49,267 bases of DNA from an uncultured Eubacteriales bacterium (GTDB lineage: Bacteria; Bacillota; Clostridia; Lachnospirales; Bianqueaceae). The stretch is taken from the NCBI GenBank assembly GCA_902783575.1, contig CACZRP010000097.1, forward strand, positions 1-49,267, in the 5' to 3' direction. The notes beneath the pieces were generated by a model. That model had not been told where the DNA came from. It ran no database searches and saw nothing but the letters and a program-made list of their open reading frames with translations. Each line of letters opens with the position of its first letter. The first letter of the stretch is position 1. This document shows, piece by piece, positions 33,232 through 42,847 of this stretch. A program made the position numbers and the translations under genes.

Positions 33232-34116
33232 ATGAACAGCATGACCGGTTTCGGCCGCGGCGAAGCGGAGCAGAACGGACATAGTTTTAATGTTGAAATC
33301 AAGTCAGTCAATCACCGTTACCTGGAAACCAATATCCGGATTCCCCACGCCCTTTCAACCCTGGAGGCGGAGGTAAGAAAGACCATTAAAGAGAGACTTA
33401 CCCGGGGCAAGGTGGATGTCTTCGTTTCCTATCAGAATCACAGTGACACCCAGGGTGAGGTCTGGCTGAACCGGCCGAAGCTGGAGGGCTATCTGAGAGA
33501 GCTGAGAAGCGCCGCCGGGGATTACAATCTGAAGGATGATCTGACACTGAGCAGTATTCTGGATCTTCCCGATGTGCTCAGCGCGGAACAGGCGCAGGAG
33601 GATCCCAAGGAGCTGGTGCCTATTCTGGTGGAAGCGCTGGAAAAAGCCATCGATGGTCTGATCCTCATGAGACAGGAGGAGGGAAAGAATCTTCAGCAGG
33701 ATTTCGCCTCCAAGCTGGATGAGCTGGAAGAAAACGTGGAAGCAGTGGCTGAAAGAGCGCCTCTGGTGGTAAGCACCTACAAGGAAAAGCTTTACGGAAG
33801 GCTGGAGGAGCATCTGGACAAAGCAAAGGTGCCTCAGCTGGATGAGGGACGACTGGAAACGGAAATTACTGTTTTCGCGGATAAATGCTGCATCGATGAA
33901 GAGATTACCCGCTTAAGAAGCCATATCTCCCAGTACCGGAAGCTGATTGCTTCCGAAGGAGCCGTGGGTCGTCAGCTTGATTTCCTGACCCAGGAGCTGA
34001 ACCGGGAAACCAACACCATCGCATCCAAGTCTAATGACCTGACGGTCACCCAGCGGGCTCTGGGCATGAAAAACATTGTAGAAAAAATCAGAGAGCAGGT
34101 ACAGAATATTGAGTAG
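33232..34116 (+). CDS. yicC: YicC-family endoribonuclease
   Basis: This 294-aa protein has the N-terminal signature MTGFGRGEA and the C-terminal DUF1732 part (TFLTQELNRE-like, here DFLTQELNRETNTIASKS). YicC proteins are manganese-dependent endoribonucleases. GGG lies about 9 nt before the ATG. It opens the run yicC-remA-gmk, the Firmicutes order, and its 3' end overlaps remA by 8 nt. Confidence 0.93.
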   Translation: MNSMTGFGRGEAEQNGHSFNVEIKSVNHRYLETNIRIPHALSTLEAEVRKTIKERLTRGKVDVFVSYQNHSDTQGEVWLNRPKLEGYLRELRSAAGDYNLKDDLTLSSILDLPDVLSAEQAQEDPKELVPILVEALEKAIDGLILMRQEEGKNLQQDFASKLDELEENVEAVAERAPLVVSTYKEKLYGRLEEHLDKAKVPQLDEGRLETEITVFADKCCIDEEITRLRSHISQYRKLIASEGAVGRQLDFLTQELNRETNTIASKSNDLTVTQRALGMKNIVEKIREQVQNIE

Positions 34117-34360
34117 ATTCATCAGCGCCGGCTTCGGCAGCTATGTGGATGCCGAAAAGGTGGTAGCGCTGCTGCAGCCTGATTCCGCGCCCATCAGGAG
34201 AAAAATCCAGGAGGCCAAGGAATCGGGACTGCTGATCGACGCCACCTATGGACGAAAAGTCCGTACGGTTCTGTTTATGCAGAACGGGGCGATTATGATC
34301 TGCGGCATCGCCACGGAAACCATGGCGGAAAGACTGAACAACTCGGGGGCAAATGTATGA
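34109..34360 (+). CDS. remA: RemA-like DNA-binding regulator (DUF370)
   Basis: This 83-aa protein matches RemA of Bacillus, a multimeric DNA-binding activator of matrix and osmoprotection genes: FISAGFGSYV, DSAPIRRKIQEAK and LIDATYGRKVR are the conserved blocks. It starts with TTG at 34109, giving the expected N-terminus, with AGG about 9 nt upstream. It overlaps yicC by 8 nt and gmk by 4 nt. Its targets here are unknown. Confidence 0.9.
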   Translation: MSRFISAGFGSYVDAEKVVALLQPDSAPIRRKIQEAKESGLLIDATYGRKVRTVLFMQNGAIMICGIATETMAERLNNSGANV

Positions 34361-34968
34361 GCAAAGGAACTTTGGCAGTTATCTCCGGCTTTTCCGGAGT
34401 GGGTAAAGGCACAGTGGTGAAGGAACTGGTCAGGCGTTATCCCTACGCCCTTTCTGTATCGGCCACCACCCGGGATCCCAGACCGGGCGAGGTGGATGGG
34501 GTTGCCTATCACTTTATCACCAAAGAAGCATTTCTGAAGAAAATCGAAGAAGGAGATTTCTTCGAATACGCATCCTACGTGGATCAGTATTACGGCACGC
34601 CGAAATCCTATGTCCTGGAGCAGCTGGAAGAGGGCAAGGATGTGATCCTGGAGATTGAGGCCGAGGGCGCCTTCAAGGTGAAGGAACAGATGCCGGAAGC
34701 CCTTCTGATCTACATGCTTCCTCCCTCCATGGCGGAGCTGAAGGCCCGGCTGGTGGGCCGAGGCACCGAAACGCCGGATAAGGTTGAAAAGAGACTGAGA
34801 AAAGCCAGAGAAGAAGAGCTGGACAAGGCCAGACAATATGATTTCCTGATCGTGAATGATGATCTTGAAAAATGCATCAGCGAGCTTCACCGCATGATCC
34901 AGACCCGGACCGGCATCAGCCCGGAGGACAGCGATGTGCTGGAGAAGCTGGCGGGGGAAGAGGCTTGA
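34357..34968 (+). CDS. gmk: Guanylate kinase
   Basis: This 203-aa cytosolic enzyme makes GDP from GMP and ATP. The P-loop reads GFSGVGKGT, followed by the GMP-binding SATTRDPRPGEVDGVAYHF block and the lid region, all intact. It overlaps remA through ATGA. Its stop codon lies inside the -35 box of the rpoZ promoter. Confidence 0.96.
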   Translation: MSKGTLAVISGFSGVGKGTVVKELVRRYPYALSVSATTRDPRPGEVDGVAYHFITKEAFLKKIEEGDFFEYASYVDQYYGTPKSYVLEQLEEGKDVILEIEAEGAFKVKEQMPEALLIYMLPPSMAELKARLVGRGTETPDKVEKRLRKAREEELDKARQYDFLIVNDDLEKCISELHRMIQTRTGISPEDSDVLEKLAGEEA

Positions 34969-34993
34969 AAAGCTCTTTGAAATATGATATAAT
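34965..34993 (+). promoter_or_regulatory. Promoter of rpoZ overlapping the gmk stop
   Basis: TTGAAA (34965-34970) and TATAAT (34988-34993) are 17 nt apart with an extended -10 TG at 34985-34986. This near-perfect promoter is embedded at the gmk 3' end and should feed rpoZ, priA and genes beyond. Confidence 0.82.
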
Positions 34994-35026
34994 TGAAGAC
35001 TGATAAAAAAGTAAAGGGGATATAAA

Positions 35027-35332
35027 ATGCTGCATCCTTCTTATATGGAACTGATCGATCACGTGAATCATGTGAACCGGTCCATGGGCAAGCCGGAAAT
35101 CAACAGCCGCTATACCATGGTTATGGCCATCGCGAAAAGAGCCAGAGATCTGGTGAACGGTGCCCCCGAAATGGTAGTGGACGACGTGGATGGACGTACC
35201 CTGTCTCTGGCTGTCAAGGAGATGGATAAAGAAAAGCTGGGTATTGTTACCGTGGAGCCCGAACCGGAACCGGAAGAGGACCTGGAGCTTGGTGAAGTGG
35301 ATCTTTCCACTTCCGTGGATGACGAGGAATAA
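35027..35332 (+). CDS. rpoZ: RNA polymerase omega subunit
   Basis: This 101-aa subunit helps assemble RNA polymerase. MLHPSYMELID, SRYTMVMAIAKRARDL and the segment after it match the omega core. The C-terminal 35 residues are a very acidic tail (EPEPEPEEDLELGE). AAAGGGG precedes the ATG. Its stop overlaps the priA start (TAATG). coaBC, often next to rpoZ in Bacillus, is absent. Confidence 0.93.
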   Translation: MLHPSYMELIDHVNHVNRSMGKPEINSRYTMVMAIAKRARDLVNGAPEMVVDDVDGRTLSLAVKEMDKEKLGIVTVEPEPEPEEDLELGEVDLSTSVDDEE

Positions 35333-37431
35333 TGAGTCCAGCCTATGCCAGAGTAGTCATTGATGTCCACCACCAGAAGGTGGATCGGATTTTTACTTAT
35401 CTGGTGGCGGATCATCTGAAAAGCAGGATTGCTGTCGGTCAGCTGGTGCTTGCGCCCTTTGGAAACGGAGCTCCCAGGCAGGGTTATGTGCTGGAGCTCA
35501 CCGATACTCTGGACGAGCAGGAAGCGGCATTTGCTGATAAAATGAAGCAGCTGGAGGAGATTGTCACTCCCGAGCCGCTGCTGACCGAGAAAAATATCGA
35601 GCTGGCAAAGTCGATGGCGGAGCGATATATGTCTCCGCTATCCGCTTGTCTTGCTCTGTTTTTGCCCAAACAGCCGGGCAAGAGTCTGGAAAGTCTCTTA
35701 AACGGCAGAAGTCATAAAGCCAAAATCAAGTCGGAAGAAGCGGCGCCGGCTCATTTTGATTGTAAGAAAAAAACTGATCAGGTGTCATCGGCCTTTGTGC
35801 CGCTGAATCAGGATCAGCTGAACGCCTTTCAAAGCATCTGCCGTGCCTCGGAGGAAGGGGCCTACCGGGAATTCCTGCTGTTCGGCATCACCGGCAGCGG
35901 AAAGACCGAGGTTTATTTAAGAGCCATCCGGGAGGTTATTAGTTCCGGGAAAAAGTGCATTCTGCTGGTGCCGGAAATCAGCCTGACGCCTCAGCTGATT
36001 GCAGTTTTTAAGGAACGTTTTTCCGAGTCCGTGGGGTTTATGCACAGCCGCATGACGGACAAGGAACGGACCATTCAGTGGCATATGGCCAGGGAGGGAA
36101 GGGTCCAGGTAATGATCGGTCCCCGGTCCGCCCTGTTTGCTCCCATGGAGCCTCTGGGACTGGTGATACTCGATGAGGAGCACGAGTCCAGCTACCGCTC
36201 CGACCAGCTTTCTCCCCATTACCATGCCAGGGAGGTGGCGGAGGAGCTTTGCCGCGCCCATCAGTGTCCTCTGGTGCTGGGTTCGGCCACGCCGTCTCTG
36301 GAAACCTTTTACCGGGCCAGACAGGGAGAGATCCAGCTGCTGGAGCTGCCTCACAGGGCGGTCAAAACCGCAGCCCTGCCCAAGGCCGAGCTGGTGGACA
36401 TGAGGCAGGAAATGCAGGAAGGCAACATGGGCATTTTCTGCAGAAAACTTCAGGAGAAAATGGCTCAGCGGCTGGAAAGAAAGGAACAGACCATTCTTTT
36501 CCTGAACCGCAAGGGCTATGCTACCTTTGTGAACTGCCGCAGCTGCGGCTTCGTCCTGAAATGTCCCAGATGCTACATGCCTTACACATATCACAAGGAA
36601 TCCGACAGACTGATCTGCCATCACTGCGGCAAGGAAGTGCGCATGCCTGAGACCTGTCCCAGCTGCGGGTCAGTCCATGTCCGGCAGTTCGGTATCGGCA
36701 CCGAGCGGGTGGAGGAAGAGGTGAAAAAATGCTTCCCCTCCGCCAGGGTTATCCGAATGGACATGGGGACCATGAAGAAAAGAGAAGACTATGAAAAGGT
36801 ATATACCAGCTTCCGGGATGGCGAGGGAGATATTCTGATCGGTACCCAGATGGTGGCCAAGGGCTTTGACTTTCCGAAGGTTACCCTGGTGGGCGTGCTG
36901 GCGGCGGATATGACCCTGTACAATGCGGATTTTCACAGCAGTGAAAGAACCTTTCAGCTGCTGACGCAGGTGGCTGGCCGTGCCGGACGGAGCGGCCTTG
37001 CGGGAGAAGTGCTGATTCAGACCTTCTCACCGGAGCACTATTGCCTGATCAAGGCCAGCGAGCAGGATTATCCCGGCTTTTACCAGAGCGAAATCGCGGC
37101 CAGAAGACTGATGGAATGTCCTCCCTTCACCCATCTGGCCCAGGTGCTGATTCAGTCCAGAAGAGAGGACAATGTCATCAGATGCGCCAGGGAACTGGGA
37201 GAGCTGATGAGAAAATACTGCAAAGACAGGCCCATTGAGGTGCTGGGGCCGTCCCCGGCGCAGCTTTCCCGAATCAATAACGTGTTCCGGTGGAAGCTGC
37301 TGGTGAAGTGCAAAGAAGAGCAGAGACTGAGAAATTTTATTCGTTACTGCCTTGAAAAATACAGAGACAGCTCACCGGCTGCCGCTTATGTAGTGATGAT
37401 GGCTGATATTGATCCCACAGCCATCCAGTAA
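35332..37431 (+). CDS. priA: Primosomal helicase PriA
   Basis: This 699-aa 3'-5' helicase restarts replication forks. It has the N-terminal DNA-binding domain (YARVVIDVHHQKVDRIFTYLV), Walker A GITGSGKTE, DEEH box (ILDEEHESSYRSDQ), and a zinc-binding insert with paired cysteines CRSCG, CPRC, CHHCG and CPSCG. C-terminal motif QVAGRAGRSG is intact. It is slightly shorter than the roughly 730-800 aa usual in Firmicutes. One-base overlap with rpoZ suggests coupling. Confidence 0.95.
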   Translation: MSPAYARVVIDVHHQKVDRIFTYLVADHLKSRIAVGQLVLAPFGNGAPRQGYVLELTDTLDEQEAAFADKMKQLEEIVTPEPLLTEKNIELAKSMAERYMSPLSACLALFLPKQPGKSLESLLNGRSHKAKIKSEEAAPAHFDCKKKTDQVSSAFVPLNQDQLNAFQSICRASEEGAYREFLLFGITGSGKTEVYLRAIREVISSGKKCILLVPEISLTPQLIAVFKERFSESVGFMHSRMTDKERTIQWHMAREGRVQVMIGPRSALFAPMEPLGLVILDEEHESSYRSDQLSPHYHAREVAEELCRAHQCPLVLGSATPSLETFYRARQGEIQLLELPHRAVKTAALPKAELVDMRQEMQEGNMGIFCRKLQEKMAQRLERKEQTILFLNRKGYATFVNCRSCGFVLKCPRCYMPYTYHKESDRLICHHCGKEVRMPETCPSCGSVHVRQFGIGTERVEEEVKKCFPSARVIRMDMGTMKKREDYEKVYTSFRDGEGDILIGTQMVAKGFDFPKVTLVGVLAADMTLYNADFHSSERTFQLLTQVAGRAGRSGLAGEVLIQTFSPEHYCLIKASEQDYPGFYQSEIAARRLMECPPFTHLAQVLIQSRREDNVIRCARELGELMRKYCKDRPIEVLGPSPAQLSRINNVFRWKLLVKCKEEQRLRNFIRYCLEKYRDSSPAAAYVVMMADIDPTAIQ

Positions 37432-37461
37432 AAAGAAATCACGGAAAAGAGGAGAAGACAC

Positions 37462-37923
37462 ATGGCTCTTAGAAACATTCGCGTGGATGATGATCCCATT
37501 CTGAGAAAGGTATCCAGACCTGTTGAAAATCTGGATCAGCGGGTACAGGTGCTGATTGACGATATGTTTGACACCATGTACGATGCCGAAGGCGTTGGAC
37601 TGGCGGCAGTGCAGGTGGGAGTGCTGAAGCAGGTAATTGTCATCGATACCGGCGAAGAGGATGAAAAGATGGTCCTGATCAATCCCGAGATCATCGCGTC
37701 GGAAGGGGAACAGGAGGGCCCGGAGGGCTGCCTGAGCTTCCCCGGCAAGGCCGGTATTGTCACCCGTCCCAACAAGGTGACTGTCCGGGCCATGGACCGG
37801 GAGGGAAACATCTTCGAAAAAACGGGCGAAGGCCTGCTGGCCCGGGCTTTCTGTCATGAGATTGACCATCTTCACGGACAGGTTTATATCGACAAAGTAA
37901 AAGAGTGGGTAAACAGAGAGTGA
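37462..37923 (+). CDS. def: Peptide deformylase
   Basis: This 153-aa metalloenzyme removes the formyl group from new proteins. All three motifs are present: GVGLAAVQ, EGCLSF and HEIDH, giving the metal ligands Cys, His and His and the catalytic Glu. AAGAGGAGAAG precedes the ATG. It overlaps fmt by 4 nt, the typical coupling of formylation and deformylation genes. Confidence 0.96.
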   Translation: MALRNIRVDDDPILRKVSRPVENLDQRVQVLIDDMFDTMYDAEGVGLAAVQVGVLKQVIVIDTGEEDEKMVLINPEIIASEGEQEGPEGCLSFPGKAGIVTRPNKVTVRAMDREGNIFEKTGEGLLARAFCHEIDHLHGQVYIDKVKEWVNRE

Positions 37924-38894
37924 AAATCGTATACATGGGAACGCCCGAGATCGCCGCGTCCGTGCTGAAAGCAGTCCTTGAGATGCAGCAGGCGGGAGCC
38001 GATCTTCAGGTGACAGGGGTTTTTACCCAGCCCGATAAACCGGTGGGAAGAAAACAGGTGATGACGCCTCCCCCGGTGAAGGTGCTGGCTTTGGAGCAGG
38101 GAATTCCGGTATTCCAGCCCAGACGCATCAAGCGTCCCATCCCGGTGGAGAAGCTCCGGGCGCTGGCGCCGGACCTGATTCTGGTCACAGCCTACGGGCA
38201 GATTCTGAGCCAGGAAATTCTGGATATTCCGCCCCTGGGATGCATCAATATGCACGCGTCCCTGCTGCCGTCCTACCGCGGCGCCGCGCCCATTCAGTGG
38301 GCCATTGCCAACGGAGAAAAGGTGACCGGCGTCACGGCCATGCAGATGGATGCCGGTATGGATACAGGGGATATTCTGCTTCAGAAAGAGGTTGAGATTA
38401 CTCCGGAGGAGACAGAGGAAACGCTGTATGAGAAGCTTTCCGAAGCCGGCTCTGAGGTCATCAGAGAGACTCTGGAGAAGCTGCTCCGGGGCGAAAAGCT
38501 TCCTGCCCGGAAGCAGGAGGAAAGCCTGGCCACCTACGCGCCGATTATCCGCAAGGAAGACGGCATCGTGGACTTTACCAGGTCCGCGGCTTCCATTGAC
38601 TGCAAGATCCGCGGCTTTCATGTCTGGCCGGGAGCCAGCTGCCTGATGGAAGGGAAAAAGCTGACGCTGATTGCAGCCCGGCCTCTTCCCGATGAGGAAG
38701 GACAGAAGCCTGCACCCGGCGCTATTCTCAAAGAATATGCCGTCGGGAAGAAGCCCCGCTTCCTGGTGCAGTGCGGTCAGGGGATTCTGGAAATTCTCAC
38801 GCTGCAGCTGCAGGGAAAGAAGGCCATGGCCGCTTCTGATTTCCTGAGGGGAATCCGGGCCCTCCCTGATCAATTAACATCTTCAGAGGAATAA
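37920..38894 (+). CDS. fmt: Methionyl-tRNA formyltransferase
   Basis: This 324-aa enzyme formylates initiator Met-tRNA with 10-formyl-THF. The N-terminal VKIVYMGTPEIA is the family start, the catalytic block NMHASLLPSYRGAAPIQWAI is intact, and a C-terminal tRNA-binding domain follows. I chose GTG 37920 (GTGA overlap with def) because it gives the standard N-terminus; GTG 37905 would add five residues. No strong ribosome site is seen, consistent with coupling to def. Confidence 0.94.
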   Translation: MKIVYMGTPEIAASVLKAVLEMQQAGADLQVTGVFTQPDKPVGRKQVMTPPPVKVLALEQGIPVFQPRRIKRPIPVEKLRALAPDLILVTAYGQILSQEILDIPPLGCINMHASLLPSYRGAAPIQWAIANGEKVTGVTAMQMDAGMDTGDILLQKEVEITPEETEETLYEKLSEAGSEVIRETLEKLLRGEKLPARKQEESLATYAPIIRKEDGIVDFTRSAASIDCKIRGFHVWPGASCLMEGKKLTLIAARPLPDEEGQKPAPGAILKEYAVGKKPRFLVQCGQGILEILTLQLQGKKAMAASDFLRGIRALPDQLTSSEE

Positions 38895-38897
38895 TAT

Positions 38898-39623
38898 ATG
38901 TTTTGGTTTGACCGTTACTATCTGATTCTGGTGCTTCCCACCGTCCTGCTGGCCCTGGGGGCCCAGGCGCTGGTAAACAGCACCTATAACCGCTATTCCC
39001 GTGTCCCCGTGCAGAGAGGCATCAGCGGCAGGGAAGTGGCGGAAATGATTCTTAACGCCGCGGGCATTTTCGATGTTCCGGTGCAGATGGTTCAGGGTAC
39101 CCTGACGGATCATTATGATCCTTCCGCCAAGGTGCTCCGGCTGTCGGAAAATGTCTACAACGGACGATCCATCGCCGCTGTGGGTGTGGCCGCTCATGAA
39201 TGCGGACATGCCATCCAGCATCAGCAGGGCTATGCGCCGCTGCAGATCAGAAACGCCATTATTCCCGCCACCCGGATAGGGTCCCGGCTGTCCATGCCCC
39301 TGATTATTCTGGGCATTATCGTGTCGGGAGCGACGAACTACACCCGGGGTACAGATTTCGGCTGGTATGTCATTATGGCCGGCATTGCCCTTTTCAGCCT
39401 TTCTGTAATTTTCCAGCTGCTGACGCTGCCGGTGGAATTTAATGCTTCCCGGCGGGCTCTTCAGATTCTGGGAGGCGGTATGTATCTGTCCCACGATGAG
39501 CTTTCCGGAGCCAGAAAGGTACTGACCGCTGCAGCCCTCACCTATGTGGCGGCCCTGGCCCAGTCCCTGGCCAGCCTGCTTAGGCTGCTGCTGATCTTCG
39601 GAGGCGGCAGAAGACGTGACTGA
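38898..39623 (+). CDS. Membrane zinc metallopeptidase, YugP type
   Basis: This 241-aa membrane protein of the Zn_peptidase_2 (YugP) family has an N-terminal helix (about 8-24), the zinc motif AAHECGHAIQHQQGY, and three further hydrophobic helices (about 115-135, 150-175 and 210-230). The substrate of these peptidases is not known. It is inserted between fmt and rsmB, an arrangement found in Clostridia but not in Bacillus. It lies 3 nt after fmt and overlaps rsmB by 8 nt. Confidence 0.88.
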   Translation: MFWFDRYYLILVLPTVLLALGAQALVNSTYNRYSRVPVQRGISGREVAEMILNAAGIFDVPVQMVQGTLTDHYDPSAKVLRLSENVYNGRSIAAVGVAAHECGHAIQHQQGYAPLQIRNAIIPATRIGSRLSMPLIILGIIVSGATNYTRGTDFGWYVIMAGIALFSLSVIFQLLTLPVEFNASRRALQILGGGMYLSHDELSGARKVLTAAALTYVAALAQSLASLLRLLLIFGGGRRRD

Positions 39624-40977
39624 CGTACGGAACCTGGCGATCCGCGGTGTCAGGGAAATCATCGATGAGGACGGCTATTCTCAGCTGGTGGTTTCCCGCC
39701 TGATCTCTGATCATCCGGAGCTGCCGGAGCAGGACAGAAAGCTGCTGACCCGGCTGGTTTATGAAACGGTGCTCCATGGGTTCTCCATCGACCGGATCAT
39801 CAGCAGCTATACGGATTTGCCCCTGAAGAAAATGAAGCCGGAAATCAGAAACGCTCTTCGAATCGGCATCTGTCAGCTGGCCTATCTTCAGGGAGTCCGA
39901 TCCTACGCCGCCGTATCCTCGACGGTGGAGGCAGTCAAAAAAACCAGAGCCCGGTCTCTGGCCGGCTTTGTTAACGGTGTGCTGAGACACATCGAAAGAG
40001 ACCTGGAGAAGAAGTTCCTGGTGCCGGACAGCACAGTGGAGCTGCCCCGGTGGCTGATGGAGAAGCTGGAGGCCTCCTGTCCGAAAGGAAAAGCGGAGGA
40101 GCTTGCAGGAATATTCAGCCTGCCTAAGCCCGTGTGCATCCGGATGGATGCCTCGGAAGAACAGAAGAAGGAAATCCTGGAGTCTCTGAAAAACCAGATC
40201 GGCCTGAAGCAGGGCCGGCTGGTTCCCGATGCCTGGTATGTCTCTTCCGGGGCGGAGCTCCTGCAGCATCCCGCCTTTGCCAGGGGCCTGCTGAGCATCC
40301 AGGATGAGAGCAGCATGGCTGCGGCGGAAGCGCTGGTGGAAGGACTGCGCCGGCATCTTCCCGCGGATCCGGTTGACAGGCCGGTACGGATTCTGGACAT
40401 GTGCGCGGCGCCCGGAGGCAAATCCACCTATATGGCTCTGAGGGGGCCTGAACGGCTCGGCAGGGATGTACAGCTCATCAGCCGGGACATCCATCCCTCC
40501 CGGGTGGAGCTGATGGAAAACTATGTCAGAAGACTCGGCATCACCAATATGACCTGCGAAGCGAAGGATGCGCTGGCGGCGGATCCTGAGGATGCAGCTG
40601 CCTATGAAGGAATCCTTCTGGACGCTCCCTGTTCGGGTATCGGTATCGTGCGGTCAAAGCCGGATATCCTGCTGAAACGGACTCCGGAGGAGATCGGCGA
40701 ACTGACAGACATCCAGCAGCGCATGCTGGACAACGCGGCCTCCATGCTGAAGGCAGGAGGCGTGCTGGTGTACAGCACCTGTACACTGCTGAAAGAGGAA
40801 AACGAAGGACAGATCCTGGCCTTTCTGCAAAGGCATCCTGAATTTGAGGAGCAGGATCTTCAGCAGTATTTCCCGGAGGATGCGGGATCTTTCAACAGAC
40901 ATCTGACCCTGTGGCCGGAGGAAAACGGCCATGACGGGTTCTTTATCGCTTTATTGACTAAGAAGAAGCAAGACTAA
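39616..40977 (+). CDS. rsmB: 16S rRNA m5C967 methyltransferase RsmB
   Basis: This 453-aa enzyme methylates 16S rRNA with SAM. A NusB-like RNA-binding domain (1-135) precedes the catalytic Rossmann domain. The SAM motif LDMCAAPGGKST and both cysteine motifs (LDAPCSGIG and YSTCTL, nucleophile and release base) are present. It starts with GTG 39616; GGAGG lies 11 nt upstream within the peptidase gene. It overlaps that gene by 8 nt. Confidence 0.94.
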   Translation: MTDVRNLAIRGVREIIDEDGYSQLVVSRLISDHPELPEQDRKLLTRLVYETVLHGFSIDRIISSYTDLPLKKMKPEIRNALRIGICQLAYLQGVRSYAAVSSTVEAVKKTRARSLAGFVNGVLRHIERDLEKKFLVPDSTVELPRWLMEKLEASCPKGKAEELAGIFSLPKPVCIRMDASEEQKKEILESLKNQIGLKQGRLVPDAWYVSSGAELLQHPAFARGLLSIQDESSMAAAEALVEGLRRHLPADPVDRPVRILDMCAAPGGKSTYMALRGPERLGRDVQLISRDIHPSRVELMENYVRRLGITNMTCEAKDALAADPEDAAAYEGILLDAPCSGIGIVRSKPDILLKRTPEEIGELTDIQQRMLDNAASMLKAGGVLVYSTCTLLKEENEGQILAFLQRHPEFEEQDLQQYFPEDAGSFNRHLTLWPEENGHDGFFIALLTKKKQD

Positions 40978-40991
40978 AAAGGAGACTGCCC

Positions 40992-42050
40992 ATGCGGTAC
41001 GCCCTCGATCTGACGATAGAAGAGTGGAAGCACTATCTGTCGGAAAAGCAGGAAAAAACTTTCCTTGCGGCATCGATCTTCCGCTGGATTCATGGCCGGA
41101 GGGTCATGGATTTTAACGCTATGTCGGATCTTCCCCTGAAGCTGAGGGAAAAGCTGAAGGAGGACTTTTATCTGGCCCTGCCGGCAGTGGCGGCGGAGCA
41201 GGTTTCTCCCGATGGAACCAGAAAATATCTCCTATCCCTGGGAAATGCTTCCCTGCCGGATCGTTCGGTGACGGATGTGGAGTGTGTGCTCATGAAATAC
41301 CGGTTCGGCTATTCTCTTTGCATATCCTCTCAGGCCGGCTGCCGGATGGGATGCCGGTTCTGCGCTTCGACGCTGAACGGACTGGAAAGGAATCTGACCG
41401 GCGGCGAGATGGCTGCCCAGATTTACGCGGTGGAGCAGGCGGCGCAGGTAACCGTCTCCCACGTGGTGGTGATGGGCTGCGGAGAGCCCTTTGACAACTG
41501 GGATGAGCTGATGAGGTATCTGTCAGTGATCCACAGTGAAGAAGGCAAGAACCTCAGCTACCGGAATATCACCGTCTCCACCTGCGGACTGCCCGAAAAA
41601 ATCCGCAGCTTCGCGGACACCGATCTCCCGGTGACTCTGGCGATTTCCCTTCACGCCCCCAATGACCTGATACGCAGAAAAATCATGCGCATTGCTGGGG
41701 CCGTGGACATGGATACACTGATGGATGCGTGCCGGTACTATATTTCCCGCACCAACCGCAGAATTACCTTTGAATATCTGCTGATCGATCATCTGAATGA
41801 TTCGAAAAAAGAAGCGGAGGAGCTGGCGGAAAGGCTGAAGGGCCTCCTGTGCCATGTGAATGTGATTCCCGTGAATCCCGTGGAGGAATGCGGCTTCAGC
41901 AGACCCTCCGAAGCCAGGATCGCGGATTTTGTTAATACTCTTGAGAACAGACATGTTCCCGTCACCCGCCGCAGGGAGATGGGAGGAAGCATTGACGCAG
42001 CCTGCGGCCAGCTAAGACATAAGCAATCTCAGCAAAGGACGGAAAGGTAA
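40992..42050 (+). CDS. rlmN: Dual-specificity RNA methyltransferase RlmN
   Basis: This 352-aa radical-SAM enzyme makes m2A2503 in 23S rRNA and m2A37 in some tRNAs. Cluster cysteines are C117, C121 and C124 (CRMGCRFC). The two mechanistic cysteines match E. coli C118 and C355: C110 in LCISSQ and C338 in IDAACGQL. GGAG lies 9 nt before the ATG. stp starts 2 nt after the stop. Confidence 0.95.
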   Translation: MRYALDLTIEEWKHYLSEKQEKTFLAASIFRWIHGRRVMDFNAMSDLPLKLREKLKEDFYLALPAVAAEQVSPDGTRKYLLSLGNASLPDRSVTDVECVLMKYRFGYSLCISSQAGCRMGCRFCASTLNGLERNLTGGEMAAQIYAVEQAAQVTVSHVVVMGCGEPFDNWDELMRYLSVIHSEEGKNLSYRNITVSTCGLPEKIRSFADTDLPVTLAISLHAPNDLIRRKIMRIAGAVDMDTLMDACRYYISRTNRRITFEYLLIDHLNDSKKEAEELAERLKGLLCHVNVIPVNPVEECGFSRPSEARIADFVNTLENRHVPVTRRREMGGSIDAACGQLRHKQSQQRTER

Positions 42051-42052
42051 GT

Positions 42053-42847
42053 ATGGAGGAGAATATCAACAAACGGTTACTTAAGGCGGCGGCCAGGTGC
42101 GAAACCGGCATCGTCCGCCCCATGAATCAGGATCAGGTTTTCTGCTCTCTGAAGCCGGTGGGCTTTCTGCCGAATCTTTTCGTGGTGGCTGACGGTATGG
42201 GAGGCCACAAGGCAGGAGACCTGGCTTCCAGCGAGGCGCTGAGATATTTCCGGGAATACATTGAGGACCATTCCAGTGAGGAGGATGACATCATCCTGCT
42301 GATGAAGACAGCCCTGCAGATGGCCAACCGGTATATTTATTATCTGTCCGAGGAATCTCCGGATTACGCGGGCATGGGCACGACCTTTGTGGCGGCCACG
42401 GTGTGCGGGGACTATCTGTACTGCATCAATGTGGGCGACAGCCGGATGTACCGGCTGAAGCAGTCGCAGGAAACGCCGCTGACCCTGGATCGGGTCACGG
42501 TGGATCATTCGGTGGTGGAGATGCTCTTAAGGGGCGGCGTGATCACCGAGGAAGAGGCGAGGATTCATCCTCAGAAAAATATGATTACCAGAGCCATCGG
42601 CATTGATGAGACGGTGGAAATTGATGATTACTGCATAGAAACTGACGGTCTGAAACGGGTGCTGCTCTGTTCCGACGGACTGAGCAACATGGTTCCGGAT
42701 CTGGATATATTAAAAGAACTTTCCGCGCCAAAAAGCGTTAGCGACACAGCCGACCGGTTGGTAGAAATGGCCAATGAAGCTGGCGGAAAAGACAATATTT
42801 CGGTGGTTGTGATTGACTTTACGGGGGAGGAAGAGTTGAATGCTTGA
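42053..42847 (+). CDS. stp: PP2C-family Ser/Thr phosphatase Stp/PrpC
   Basis: This 264-aa cytosolic phosphatase reverses PrkC phosphorylation. Metal-binding and catalytic motifs are intact: VRPMNQDQ, VVADGMGGHKAGD, CSDGLSNM and GGKDNISVVVI. It overlaps the kinase gene by 8 nt, as is usual for this pair. Confidence 0.94.
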   Translation: MEENINKRLLKAAARCETGIVRPMNQDQVFCSLKPVGFLPNLFVVADGMGGHKAGDLASSEALRYFREYIEDHSSEEDDIILLMKTALQMANRYIYYLSEESPDYAGMGTTFVAATVCGDYLYCINVGDSRMYRLKQSQETPLTLDRVTVDHSVVEMLLRGGVITEEEARIHPQKNMITRAIGIDETVEIDDYCIETDGLKRVLLCSDGLSNMVPDLDILKELSAPKSVSDTADRLVEMANEAGGKDNISVVVIDFTGEEELNA

